A DNA stretch of 64,000 nt from Allacma fusca (lineage: Eukaryota; Arthropoda; Collembola; Symphypleona; Sminthuridae). A program made the position numbers and the translations under genes. Below, in pieces: positions 10,496-23,206 of the stretch (position 1 is its first letter; every line of letters begins with the position of its first letter). The stretch lies in assembly GCA_947179485.1 (NCBI GenBank), contig OX359247.1:7097060-7161059 (forward strand). The letters run 5' to 3'. The notes under the pieces are model-generated. The model did no database searches. It saw nothing but the letters and a program-made list of their open reading frames with translations, and had not been told where the DNA came from.

Positions 10496-13400
10496 GTGAG
10501 GTTTTTTTTTGTCATTTTCAACTGTAAGGATATAAGTCCACTGAGATTTTCTTGACAGGAAAATAAAAGTCTGAAACGGTAATGTTTCAGTTTCTTGTGT
10601 AATGATAATGTGAGGGTTAATGTCCGTCATATGGTCCCTTATTATATTTATTTATTAAGATCCCAAAACAATACAATCTGCACATTCACTTGAGCTTAAT
10701 TTCCCTCAAAATCTCCCCCATCTCATTTAATAATTTATATTCAATCCGCTTATCTCTCCAAATTATATACTTTCAAGTAGAATTTAGAGCTTCAGTAGCG
10801 GATCAATGCATTTTGATGTGTTCCGTTCCTATGTGCTATTTTCTTGAGTGTTCAAATATAAGTACAAATAACTAGGTCCTACTGTATCCAGATCGAAGTG
10901 ACTTGTAAAATTACTGGCATATAATACAGATAGACCATATTAGATGGAAGCTAAACTTAAGGAGCATATGTCCGTTTGGACTGTAATTATTATTACACAC
11001 CATATGTCATTTGTCATGTTCTGAGTGTGTCTTTTATTTGGTACTGACAACTGATGGTGTGCGCCTTCTTTGAAAACCAGGCTTAGGGTGGATTTGGAAT
11101 TTCCGTTGAAACAAAGATTCAAAGGTTTGATAAGCTTTGAATTTATTTCTAAATCTTTATCAAATTAAAAATTACATGTTGAAAGCATTACTTGGAATTG
11201 CTACTTTGTGCTTAGGTCTCTTAAGTTGTGAGTGTGGTAGTTAAAATAATTTATAAACCTATTAAAACATGTTTTGGAAGCATTTTCTGAGGGACAGTTG
11301 TTGGGGAGTTGGGAATAAGCTAATAACAGATTAGTTAAATCCAGTTTCCCCAGTTGGTGCCCAACAACTGAAGTAGTGGCAATATTTGTACGTGAGTAGA
11401 TACATATAAGAGTAGCGGTACAAAATTAAAAGTTGGAGAAAAAAATTGTAGACACATTATCATTGGAGTATGTAACAGCTGTAGTTGTGGGATTTTACCT
11501 AGATATAGTTTACATTGAATCAAAACGTGGAATGATCTTCTCACAGCAGGATCTCCTGAGTAAAATAAAGCTGTTCATCCCCCCGGACGACAGCACTCCA
11601 CTTATACGCATGGTTACTTCCTCTGCGAATCTCATAATCTTCCTGTGTACTCAAATCAAATGAGTTTATAAACACCAAATTCTCCTTTGTTAATGAGCCG
11701 GAAAAAGTCGTAAATTATGGTTTCTTCCTATAGGACCAAACAACATTGTTTCCAACTCTTGTGGCTCGTTCCTACCTATAGGCTGAGGTTTACAAACTTG
11801 AACCGATTCCAGTCCGTGTGCACTGGGCACTTAGTACTCACTTATCAAGTATCTACCTATAGTATTAGAATTCACGTGACTTAATATTTACAGGGATTTG
11901 GAAACGAGACGTGCAATCTGGGCTTTTCATTAATTCCCTAATTTTTTTTTATGGGTTGCTTCAACTTGGGGAATTTGGTCACATTTAAGGTGCAATGTAC
12001 CAGCTTTAAACAAGAAACAAAACAAAACCAAGGAACGTGTGATTCTATATTAGCCTTGGAAAAAAATTTACTTCAAATATGTGGTAAAATGGGGCACGTA
12101 TGTTAGGTACAAAAACAAAAATATAATTACTCTAAGAATGTTTTGGTTTACAAATTATGTAAATGATAAAAGCGTGAAGCTGGATTTGAAAACCGTAACT
12201 TTTGAAAAGGAATTGGAAGAAAAGGACTTTGTCTGGAAATAAAATTAAAGCATTGCGGATTCATTTGAGATGCTGCTTTTAAAAAGGTTACGGGTGTCCC
12301 CTTTATTTATGCAAAGCGAAAACGCACGTATGTATATCTACTTCTTCCGTAGCTCCATTGACTATTATATTGCTCATTACACCCTCTCGTCTGGTGATTA
12401 TTAGGAATTAAAATGCAATAAAGCCTTATAAGTGAGAAGTTGTGTTGTGTTATCATTGGAATAATCACAGCTCACTATCATTTTGTTCCATGGTACCATA
12501 TCATTTAATTTGATTATTACATTAAGCCTGTGGACTGTGATGCTTATACCCAACAAATATCTTCCTTATGTATATATGTGCATCCTTAGGATTTAACTCT
12601 GCAATAAAAAAATAACTCAGTTTGAACATCACAATTACAAGCCAAAAGTGTATAATTCTTGCAAATGGACGCATAACAAGCGTAATAATAATTACAGGCA
12701 TTGACTCCGTAAGACTTGGAAGTTAACTAACTATAGCAAGTGAATTGAGATCGACTGGCAGTACTTTTGCCAACCCTTTCGTAAATATGTACATATTACG
12801 TATGTACATGTACCTATCATATCAAAAATGCTTAGGTATTATTTCACACATGTGAGGAGTGAAATTCAGATTAGAATCAAATCTGGGAAAATATATGATG
12901 ATGACTAAATGTTGTAAATTGTACTTGCGTACATACTACTCTGGTCGGTAAGAAAATACTGGGATTTCTGTCCGTCAGAATTAGCCGGAGGAAATTAAAA
13001 TAAAACCTTATTGCAGTCCCTTCCTGTAATGACAGATAAATTGGAAAAGGAAACCCCACTATAAATATTAAGAGTCGTATGATATGGACAAGGCTTACAG
13101 TGCAATTCCAATCCCATTGCAATTTTGTTCTTTCTGAAAAGTAAGTTACAAGGAAAAGTGGAGCTGACAGAAATTTTACCTGGAGCTTAACCTGACGAAA
13201 TGTAATTTCTCGATTTTGTAGATTAAATTTTGTCGTAAAGGAATACATATGCTATAACTCTTGGCTTTCAGATCCTTCACAGATCCTATCACTAATGTAC
13301 GGTTCAATTCTCTTTTACTTAGCTGGTGGCCATATCTCTTCATCTTGCCAATATCTGCATTTATTATTACGTGTGAATGTGGATAAGGTGTAATGAAAAA

Positions 13401-14194
13401 AATTTTCAAAACGCCTTCACCCACAGTCAAGTCATATGTGTAGATATTCAGTGTGATAACTTAAAGGCATGAGGCCCCTTGTATAAGACATTGCTTCTGC
13501 ATCCCAGCCACGTCCGATGATATGGGAAGTAACCAGAGAAAAGTTAAATTCCCAGGTAATTGTCGACTCAGTTCTGAAAAATCCTACTGTTACGCTCAAA
13601 CTTGGGAAATAACCCTTGAAACCATATGGATTACAGGCCAATTATTCCTGCAATATGTATGTGATCGCTTGTGAGAAGATAAACTATGCAATTACTCATG
13701 TCGGGAGAAGTTGCTTATCTCAACTGTACAGCTACAGTTCGGATGCTCTTTCCCTAAAAAACATATAACTTTTATTTTGATTTAAACCATCATACCTTCC
13801 TGCCATTACCTACGTTTTTACGGGTGATTCTGTCCCAGATTTTGAGGCAATGTGTAGTTGTTTATCGTGGGGGGAAAAACATTGCTAAATACTTCAAATT
13901 CGAGTAAAAACTTGAAATAAGACAAAATACAGTATATACTTAATCACGCACTTTTAGCATTATCAGTTCCTTCTGATAGGGGTGAACTTGTCTTAATCTC
14001 CCAGCTATGTACCTCTGACAGGAGCACAGAAGCCAAAATTTGCAGGCTCATATTATGTTACAGCTCTCTGTTGCAAATTTACAAACCATCTGCTTATCTT
14101 GTAGTGGACACTCTACTATCCGTTGTCTCTAAATTTATAAGCTGGAAAAACGAGTATGTGACACATCTAATGTTTCCCCTTAATTTACTTGCAG
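10496..14194. other. No recognisable gene
   Basis: AT-rich DNA. Open frames (for example 11433-11663 +, 12877-13248 - and 13176-13430 -) are overlapping and without recognised motifs. An ATGTA/TACAT stretch lies at 12784-12815. I see no repeats of note elsewhere. Confidence 0.55.
12784..12815. repeat. ATGTA/TACAT palindromic stretch
   Basis: It holds ATGTACAT, TACGTA and a second ATGTACAT within 32 bases. Confidence 0.6.
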
Positions 14195-14244
14195 ATATTA
14201 ACTCTATCACGTCAGGACTCCTTGACACTCTCCCACCAACCCAG
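14195..14244 (+). CDS. Candidate small internal exon, unidentified
   Basis: The acceptor is textbook quality: a pyrimidine-rich run (TGTTTCCCCTTAATTTACTT) precedes GCAG. The donor is CAG|GTGTGA. After two bases that would finish a codon, the 50-base segment encodes INSITSGLLDTLPPTQ and ends in phase 0. A second frame (ILTLSRQDSLTLSHQP) is also open. The splice signals are better than most in the window, but a 50-base exon with no recognisable homologue cannot be confirmed from sequence alone. Confidence 0.2.
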
Positions 14245-15251
14245 GTGTGAGAAGTTGGTCGAAACTGGAATATGAAATTGAAAGCTGGCTAATTATTACT
14301 CCAGGTTCCTCGGGTCATCTGGGCTTATGATCGAGCTTATGGCCGAGCAACACAAGAAGTTACTTTAAGGGGGTATAATCCTACAGCAAATAATTATTTC
14401 CAAATGCAATGTTTCGCCTGGAGAAATGGTTTTAGATTGTCGTAAAAATTACAGTTGCTCATTGCAACCTGCCCATGTGCAATGTGCATGAGAGGGGACT
14501 ATCTTGATAAACGTGCATAAGGCGTCATATGTATCTACATATATACTTACTCTTATAACATAACGTGGCTTGTATGTAAACCTATGTATGTTACGTTTAC
14601 ACTACCCACGTCCGCACGTTTCTAATTGTAAGGGAAAATTATTCAGGGGATGCGAATACATATAATAATAATTATAAAAACTGAATTGCAGTCCAAGGAT
14701 AATAATTGCTATGACTGAAATGCCTCCAAAAGCAACAGTGCTACTTGCAGTGTAGGGTAGATTTCTTTATTACATTGTGAGCTGTAATAGTACTTTGAAC
14801 ACACTCCCATTATTTAGCCCGATTGACCTGGAATTAGTTTTTTTGTAATAACTTGCGTATGCAAATGAGTGCAGGCGCTGTTGTTTCCTCCTATGTAGGT
14901 GCCTTTTTATGCATATGCCTTCAAATTGGTCGGAGCTTCCTGAAACGTATTCCTTATATTAGTGCATATATCCTATACACATGACATACGGCATCAAAGC
15001 CTTTTATTATATCCGCAGAGGTACATATATGCGTATTCTATCCGTGTTGAATAATTAACATGAGGGCTGCATCAGTGGAGTTGGAGAGTCATTTAGATTA
15101 TTGCTGTTTTATTGGGAACGAAATTACTTAATCAGCAGTAACTGGCAGAGAATCCCTATAATCCTCAACTTTGTATAAGTAATATAAAATTTACAAGCTG
15201 ACAAAATTCACATTAAAATTCAATCATAGGAAGTCTTCATCTTCGCCACAT
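14245..15251. other. No recognisable gene
   Basis: AT-rich, with no repeat array and no open frame of note on either strand. Confidence 0.55.
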
Positions 15252-15398
15252 ATGCACTCAAAGGCTTTGAGTCAAAGCACTCTTCCCTGGACTCTTTTCA
15301 GCCCTCTCCACTTAGAGAAGCTGATTGTTGATACAGAGAGCCTTCAGAGGTTACGACGGAGGGACATGAGAGAGAGAGAGAAGGACAAAGCACGTTGA
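15252..15398 (+). CDS. Short open frame with charged tail, unidentified
   Basis: Forty-eight codons start MHSKALSQSTLPWTLFSPLH. An internal CTTTTCAG at about 15294-15301 could be an acceptor, giving PLHLEKLIVDTESLQRLRRR followed by a Glu/Arg/Lys-rich end. That charged end is produced by a GAGAGA microsatellite at 15367-15382, which weakens the case for coding. No good GT donor follows, and nothing is recognised. Confidence 0.1.
   Translation: MHSKALSQSTLPWTLFSPLHLEKLIVDTESLQRLRRRDMREREKDKAR
15367..15382. repeat. (GA)n microsatellite
   Basis: A short GA run, the first of three purine/pyrimidine dinucleotide tracts within 800 bases. Confidence 0.8.
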
Positions 15399-15626
15399 GA
15401 GACTCTCTAAAAAGCCAAGATAATTGGAAACAAATCAATGCTTATCGTGTTGAGCAAAGCGTTTGGAAATTAACAGGGAAAAAATGTCGGAGGGAGAGGA
15501 AGATTGAATGCATTGAATTATAAGGATGCTAAAAAATTCCAGAGAGTGGAACCTGTTATGATGAGGAGTCAACTTTGGCTGATATTCTCTTCAGCACTTA
15601 CGAATTACACGTTGTTTTTCCAACAT

Positions 15627-15665
15627 CTCTCTCCCCTCTCTCTCTCTCTCTCTCTCGCTCTCTAT
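15627..15665. repeat. (CT)n microsatellite
   Basis: CT-rich tract with a pure core at about 15635-15655. It is complementary to the (GA)n at 16.13 kb. Confidence 0.9.
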
Positions 15666-16120
15666 CTCATTGTAGAGTATATACCTCTTCTTCTGTCTTG
15701 GAAAATGTTCCTTACAGAAACAAAAGGAATATTTGCCTCAATCCAAGTTTCTTTCTTGAAGCGGAGAGCAATCAGTGTGGAGTAAATGTGTGGACTACCC
15801 AAGTATACTCAAAATGAAATACAATTTCAACTTGCGGTTTACACTTGAAAATAGACACGCCTGCCCAGGCAGCAGAAGCAGTGGGTATACTGGTATTGCT
15901 AATGTCTGCTTCCCAGATTATGGTCAACCATCATCTCCTTTACAGCTCCACTGTCTTGAGCAACCGTCCTGGGCAAAAGTGGAGAGGAAAGCTTAAAGAT
16001 TTCAATTAAAGCGACTACAGTGACTGCTAATCACCATAACTCAAACTGCCACAGTAATTATCAAGTCGATCAAGGTATTCTTCGGTTAGTTAGCTCAAGC
16101 GTGAGAGGAGTTGCAACGCC

Positions 16121-16123
16121 AGA

Positions 16124-16155
<32 letters not shown>
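16121..16155. repeat. (GA)n microsatellite
   Basis: GA tract with a pure core at about 16128-16155. It lies in inverted orientation to the (CT)n tract about 460 bases upstream. Confidence 0.9.
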
Positions 16156-16159
<4 letters not shown>

Positions 16160-19100
16160 GGGCGGGGGCAAGGGAATATATTTTTCTCAAAAAATCTACC
16201 AACTACAGATACACGCAGGTACATATTAGGGGCAAATGTATGTACATAAATACATTATTTGTAGAATATCTTCAAAGGAATGCAACATCATTTGAAGAAA
16301 CTTTTGAGGATGGCACACGTGAAACAATATATTTCAAAAGACTAACCCTTCCCTCACTAAACTCAATTACTCATTTATGAGAAGCCATTAACTCCTGTTT
16401 CCTTGAGGGATTCAAATACAGACAACAATTTTTGGTGACCTTTTCAGTTTTAATTAGAATTAGAATCCAATTCCTGAAATTAAACTCCTTTCATTGCTTG
16501 ACAGTCAAATGATAAATACTTGGAGTTGGGCTTCTTATGGAAAACGAGGTACTTCATCATTATGAATGCAAATAAATTTGTAACCAATTAATTCTCTTGG
16601 CAAAGTTGCCATGTGCCTTTTACACTTGTAATCGCTTTGCTCTTGATTCAGTAGATACTTACATGCTCCCAGTCCTGTAGTCAAACAGTGTTTTCACGAA
16701 TGTATAAATATATATATATAGGTAATGGAAATGCATGCAGTATGATTGTGTAGAGATGAATTGGTTTAAGTGTAATGAACATACAAATGTATTGGATTCT
16801 AGAACACTCACACAGCCGTCATGCTCATTGAGTAGTGGGTTGTCATAATTTGCTGATTTTAATGGCCTCGTATATTATTGTCATGTTAGGCTCACGGTGT
16901 CGAAACAATCTATTTAAATTGTTCACAGTGATATTATATGATTGACTGTAATAGCATAGGCCATATATAAGAGTAACTGTTGTATATATAAGGGAAGGCT
17001 TTTTGGAAGCTATTGCAGGAAATGTTGTTGGACTTGTGTGATGTGCAATGTATCTGTATCAGGTTCTTTTACTGCGGCTCTGAGATTAAGAAGTATAGTT
17101 ATTAAATGGCTCGTTTATTAAGGGATAGAAATGTGCAATAGGAGGATTGCATCAGGTATTATTTTGATATGAAGTATCTTTTTTTACTTGGGTTGTGGTA
17201 TTTTAATTTTACCACTTTACGCTGCAAATAGCATTAATTTCATGGGATGCTTCACAGTCTGAATCTAAATTTGAAATCTGTGGGAATACCATTATTCCCC
17301 AGCGGACATGACTGGTATGACAATATCTCTCCACACTAAAGATCTGCTTGTTACCTTTTAAGATAATGAACAATGTGCATCGGGAGAAGTGCAACATGCT
17401 CTTACTTAGACGTCGTGTAACACTCAAGATAGCTCTTTGTGGATTTCTGTACACTGTCTCATCCTGTATGGATAGCTATATAGTATTCTTTTAATGCTAA
17501 GGTAAATAGCCCAATGCCTGGGGTATTTTTCCCGTGAGGACTCAAGACGTCAACCGAATGAGATAATGTGTCTGAAATGTACATGTTTTTTTGGGGTGGA
17601 TACCTTCCCTAATAATAATAATAATCTACAGACGAACACAACATAGACTCTGTTATGCTACACAAAGAAGGGATGATACCCACCCTTCTGGATTCCGGTG
17701 AAAAGAAGAGTTTGAGAACTCTATTTTCTCTCCGTTCCCTTTGTCCTGAAATCAGTCCAATAGATATATACATATAGAAGGGCGTATGATTCTGCATTTA
17801 CGTACATACTAAATATAGAGCTAAAAGAGCTATACATAAAAAATGTAGATACATACGGTCTCATGCGTGCAATTTCATCCGTACTGATTTTTTCGATAGG
17901 GTACTTTATTTAATCTTCGTGGGGTTTATAGAATGTAGTCCTCGATCTGATGTCCAAAATTATTCTGACTTTGAAACAATCGAGATTCAAGTCATCTCAA
18001 ATATTTCCTCATTCAATGTATTATAAATACACGGTGCATGTGTCCATATAGCTGTACCCGCTATTATTTTAACACGAATGAAGCTCATTTCTTTTTTAGA
18101 CCTGTCATAAGTTCATCTCAAGTTCAAGGGAACGAACACCAAACTAGTAGAATTTCAAATTGCTTTCACACCAACCATACATTTTTGTGTCCTGCCGTGA
18201 CCGAATTCTTGAGAATACCATAATACTCCAACGTGGCTATTGAATAAATTACACATGCAAGTCTTCTAATTTTGAACTTCATATTTACTTGTTGTACATG
18301 GCTGACGTCATCTGAATCAGAACATCTCACGACTCTCGGTACGAGCTTAATTAAAGGTAGATACAAGTACGAGTCTCGGAAGTGCTCAAAAGTACTGACA
18401 TTATGTATGTATGCACTGTGTCTACGAATGTAATTACATACAGAGGAGAGTACAAGCCTCTCGGTTACATGGAAAAAATTAAATAGCGGGGGTAGCTTGA
18501 GTTAATCCAAACGATAAATGTACATGGATTTCGCGGCATTAAAATTCTGAGCTTCTGTACACCTTTTTTGCAAAAGGGCTCAGTGTTAATCTAAAGTGGC
18601 AGGATGATACTGCAGGAAGAGAGAAGCCCAAGGTTTTTTATCTGCTCAATTCAAATATCAGACGGGATACAGCTTCTTAAGTGCTCGCCTTATTTCTAAA
18701 TGGACTGCTCGAGCAACTCCTCAGAGTACCTCGGGTTAATGCAAAGGAACTATAACCAACACCTTTCTGATTAGTAACTATACACACACACACTACCTGA
18801 GTCGTCCCTCATGAAAAATTAGCGGATATTTACACTACAGTCCCAGGACAAATTGTAGCCTGCCGTAAAATTTTGTATAAGAAGTTATAATAATAAACTT
18901 TATGACACTCATTACAACTCAGTATTTCCTATTTTGTAATAATTATTACAATTTAGAAAAATCTCTCCAAATGATGTTCCACATTTCCGTGAGGCTTTTA
19001 TATGATTAGCTACAATCAGCAGGAAAGAAAAAATCCCTGGAAGTTTATACTAAAAGTGCATCCCAATACAAGAGTGCATACAGTAATTACCTATATCAAG

Positions 19101-19511
19101 TTAACTGCAGATAATTGATGACTACCAGCACAGCATCACCAGTATCTACTCCTAGTAGATGATGAGTAATTGCATTGACAAGAGCTGAATGCATATGAAG
19201 GTCCTTGGCTTGCATGCAGTGGAGTCATCTCCTTGGTTTATTATCCCAAAGTTTTTACAAATATCTGTATTCCGATACTTTTTACATCCCATCCCAATAC
19301 TTTCCATGATGGACTCATGCATGCAAGCGTATCTAATGTTATTCATCCTAATCCTGACTTTGAGCTCGAACTTGGCTTTTCCTATTGTTGCCCATTCTCT
19401 GGGTTGTCTACTGTTGTGTGTGTGTGTACTGTGTGTAGTGGAGGAACACCAATGTTTAGATTACAGATTCGTCAGTGTTTGTGTTCACGCCAGAATTTTA
19501 TTATAATGCAG
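16156..19511. other. No recognisable gene
   Basis: AT-rich, with a short (TA)n near 16706 and (AAT)n near 17610. Open frames such as 17209-17454 (-) and 19189-19506 (+) show no known domains. A GT run lies at 19413-19427. Confidence 0.55.
19413..19427. repeat. Short (GT)n tract
   Basis: Fifteen bases of near-perfect GT repeat. Confidence 0.7.
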
Positions 19512-19579
19512 GTTGAGGTGGAGTTGGAAAGAGCAGACACATTGGATGCCATGCAACAACAGCGCACTTACTTGTGCAG
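19512..19579 (+). CDS. Candidate internal exon, unidentified
   Basis: A TTATTATAATGCAG acceptor and a GTGCAG|GTACAA donor enclose 68 bases. Phase 0 reading gives VEVELERADTLDAMQQQRTY followed by LC and two bases of the next codon (phase 2). The segment is acidic then Gln-rich and could be helical. The acceptor's pyrimidine tract is weak. The reverse strand carries a GTAAGT within the segment, so strand is uncertain. No family is recognised. Confidence 0.15.
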
Positions 19580-20358
19580 GTACAACTGGGCAGGATACAT
19601 TTTAAAGAGATTTTTGTAAAGTAACAAAAGTAAAATGCTTGGGTTTCAATGCAATTTGTGATGACCGTATCAGTCAGTCTACAATTCCATGAGGGGTAAA
19701 ATAAGTGAGGATACAGCATCAAGAGAAAAAAAGAATTTCCAAAGTTTGACCATCACATATAATATATCTTTACGTAAAATTAAGGTATTGTTATTTTACT
19801 ATCCACGGGGCAAACAATACGTAACCTGCTGGCGAGGAAACGACACTGTATGCTTTCAGTAGTTCGGGATAGACCAAACTGTGTTCCTTTCCGATGAAAC
19901 CCCTTCCCTTTATAGAGGAGACAGAAATGTCCGTAAATATCCCTGCTCATTCGTTATTTTTACGGTTCTTACTCCTACTACAGTATACATAGGACACAAC
20001 GTCCGTACCTTCTGCTTATCTCATGTGAATTCGTCGACAAGTAAATATTATTGGTCTTCTTGAGCACCAAACTGCATCCCTTCTACTAACAGTATGTCCA
20101 AGTCAGCCCAGCTCTGTTGATACCCAGATGGGAGATAGTGAGGTTGCTAACAAGTACAAACCCGAAAGGAAATAAATAGCCGAAGAAGAATATAAAAGTA
20201 GACGATAAGCGGTAACTCGGATGTGGAGGAAGCAAGGAATACTTGCATACAGAACACACTGTGATGAGAGAGTATGGGGGTGCCGTGGACTAACAATACA
20301 GGTTTAGTTCTTTTTAACTTCCAAGGAATAAGTCCTATCATGTACATGCCTGCTTTCT

Positions 20359-20390
20359 ACATATGTACATACATACATACGTACGTATGC
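20359..20390. repeat. TACATA/ACGTACGT palindromic stretch
   Basis: It contains TACATATGTACATA followed by ACATACATACGTACGTATG. It is a member of the dispersed ATGTA/TACAT family. Confidence 0.65.
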
Positions 20391-21690
20391 AAGTATCTAC
20401 CCCATACCCATCATCAGACTCACCGTTGTTCCTTATAGTGCAACAAGTGCTGGGTTTCTTCATCATGTGTTGTGTTCTTCCTTTAGATACTGCAATAATG
20501 GCAGTACACTTAAGACAGTCCAACAGCCGTGGAACATATGTTCATTGTTAGTGCTATCCTCCATGAGGTGAGGTACGGCAGGAGTGATGTATCTGTAGTA
20601 AATATGTTGTTGATACTTGGGTGTATGTACGTCAATGTAACCATGTCAGTTCAATATACATCAGTATGTGTGGTGCCCACTGCATGTATGTATATCTGTA
20701 GATAGATATGTAATTATTACATACAACCAGCTATGAGGATGCATATAAAAGAAGAATTGAATTCAGTGTCCGTACATACATACATACTGACTCTAGAGCT
20801 AAAGCCCACAGATAAAAAAGAAATGAGCAGGAGGATTCATGTAACTATCTACGAGGCATGAGGCGAGAGTTGGTAGGTAGCCGGAAGGCATCTGAGTAAC
20901 CAAAGGAATTGCTTTCAAAGTCAGTCTTCGTTCAAGAATCAAGAAGTAGACAGTTTGGGTGTTTGTGGTCACCAGTTTGGTTGTGTGAGTCTCTACATTA
21001 CGATCGAGAAGCAGTCGTCGGATTTCTCATAGTTTATCATTGGGTCTTCAATGAGTTGGAAGCATGGAAATTTCCCCTGTGTTTTTCTTAACTCTTTGCA
21101 CTTGTTCCACCGCTGAGAGTTTATTTGGTTGAGTTTGTCATCATCATCTTGATGATCACCTTTTTGCAAATCTACCCTCAACTTGGATAGTTTTCAAGGA
21201 GGCTTTCGTGTGTTTTGTGAACACCTATAGGGAAAACCAACCTGTTGACTTGACTCTCAGGTGGTTTTCACACCGAACTGGAACACGCTAAATACATATC
21301 ACATAGGCATAGATACATAGATGTACGTAGCCTTTAGTTTATTTTCCCTCTCTCTCACTCACTCCACTATCCGTCTCTGTATGAGACTCTGACACTTTTT
21401 CACACGTATAAAGTTAAACACGCTATCACATTAAAACATTGCTGTATCATTTACCTTTTTGTTTTCCTCATAAACCTGTTCAAATTAATTTATGAAAGTG
21501 GAGTATAATATTAAACTTTACGTGCTTTTTTGGCATGTCGGCTCTATTTACACAAGATCAATTTCAATGAGTTTCAATTTTGCATGACTCCATCACGTCC
21601 TCCTTTTACAATCAACTTGTTTTTTTTTGTCGTCAATTTACCCAGGAATTGTTCTTCATTCATCAAACGTTACTGTTTCAAAGAATACAT

Positions 21691-21716
21691 CTCTGTCTCT
21701 CTCTCTCTCTCTCTCT
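21691..21716. repeat. (CT)n microsatellite
   Basis: CT tract of about 26 bases with one interruption. Confidence 0.88.
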
Positions 21717-23183
21717 ACGCTCGACGTTACGTGCTTAGCAGAGGTCAATTTTTTGTGTGATTGACACAAAGTGTGCAAGAAAAAGCTTTTTCTTTAATCT
21801 CAGTGAGACAACATTACATTAAAGAAAACTCGTTGGATTTCAAATAATTATATTACGATTTGGGACACCTTTGAATGATCAGTGTGAAAGAAGTTGGAGA
21901 TTTTTACCTACAAGCAAGGGCTGATTACATTGAAGCACACGATATAGTCACAGATACTAAACCACTTGCAACAAATCGTCTGTTATCTCTGGATATTACT
22001 TGTGCATTTGGATCTGGATGGTGAGACAATATAGCAAACCGGTAAGTATTTGTTTAAGACCAAGTTTTTTTCTTTTATCTTTATCACCATTGTCTATCCA
22101 ATCTGAGTACTACACATTACACATCCGCTGAATTTACAATTGCATCTTCAGCTACTTATGTACGTATGAAAGATCAAGTTGAGAATTGTTGTAACAAGAT
22201 AATCTTGTCTTAAAAGGATTAGACTAAACTAGATTACTGCACAAGGAGACAACTGACTTTTGTTTACCTTTTCGTAAAGGCTTACTGCTCTCAGTAGTAG
22301 TTGTCTGCAGATTTAAGGCTTAGCCCAACAGCAGTGATTGACTTGAAACAAAAAGTGGTAACTAATTCGATTAAAAAGAAACTTAAGCTCAATTCTTAAA
22401 TCAAGACTATTGTATGTACATATAATTACTGTATATAACTACTACCTCAAACACCCATCCAGGGTTTACAGAAGAACAAAATAAAAGGTCACTGAATTTA
22501 CCTCAATACGTCTGTTTCCTTTTAGTTTTAAACTCTATAAATGCTTGTTTCCTTTCCTATTACTCTGAAACTCAAAGATTTGCACTCCTTAGGGATTGTT
22601 GAAGCTGGATGTTCCGTAAGTGTAAGAAAATGAATGGGGGGATTAGTGAAAGAGTATAAAAGTTGAGGATGCTGTTGAGGGAAGATTTCATGTACTCACT
22701 GGATAGTTTTTAGTTCTCCATGGACTATGGACTCACTCACTCATTGTCAGTGTACTCAGTATGTGTGAGTACTAGAATGATGAGGATCAAGTTGACGAGA
22801 CTTGATTCCCTACAACATACACCTGAGTTTGAGAGTGAGTTGAATTGAGATGGAAAAAATTGGTTGCGTGTTCATTCCCTTGGCTTTGCCACAGTGTGAA
22901 AATTGATGCGTACGATTTGCTTCTATATGAAAACTACTACAGCTCTGGAAGATAAAATATGCCTCACCAAACAATACTTGTAAAAATCCGAGGATTATAG
23001 TATCTATGTAGTATCTATCTCTAGTATGGAGTCTCATATAGGGAGGGGTTGAGGGAGAATATGAAATTGCATTTGATTGAAAGTAGTCTCGGAACATGAA
23101 GGAAAAATTCACGGCTTTCATTATCTTCAACAAGTCATTACACACTTTTTGGAGGAAGGATGATCAAGAATCAACAAGTGTAG

Positions 23184-23206
23184 ATATATATACATATATA
23201 TATATA
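23184..23206. repeat. (TA)n microsatellite
   Basis: TA tract of about 23 bases interrupted by one C. Confidence 0.8.
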
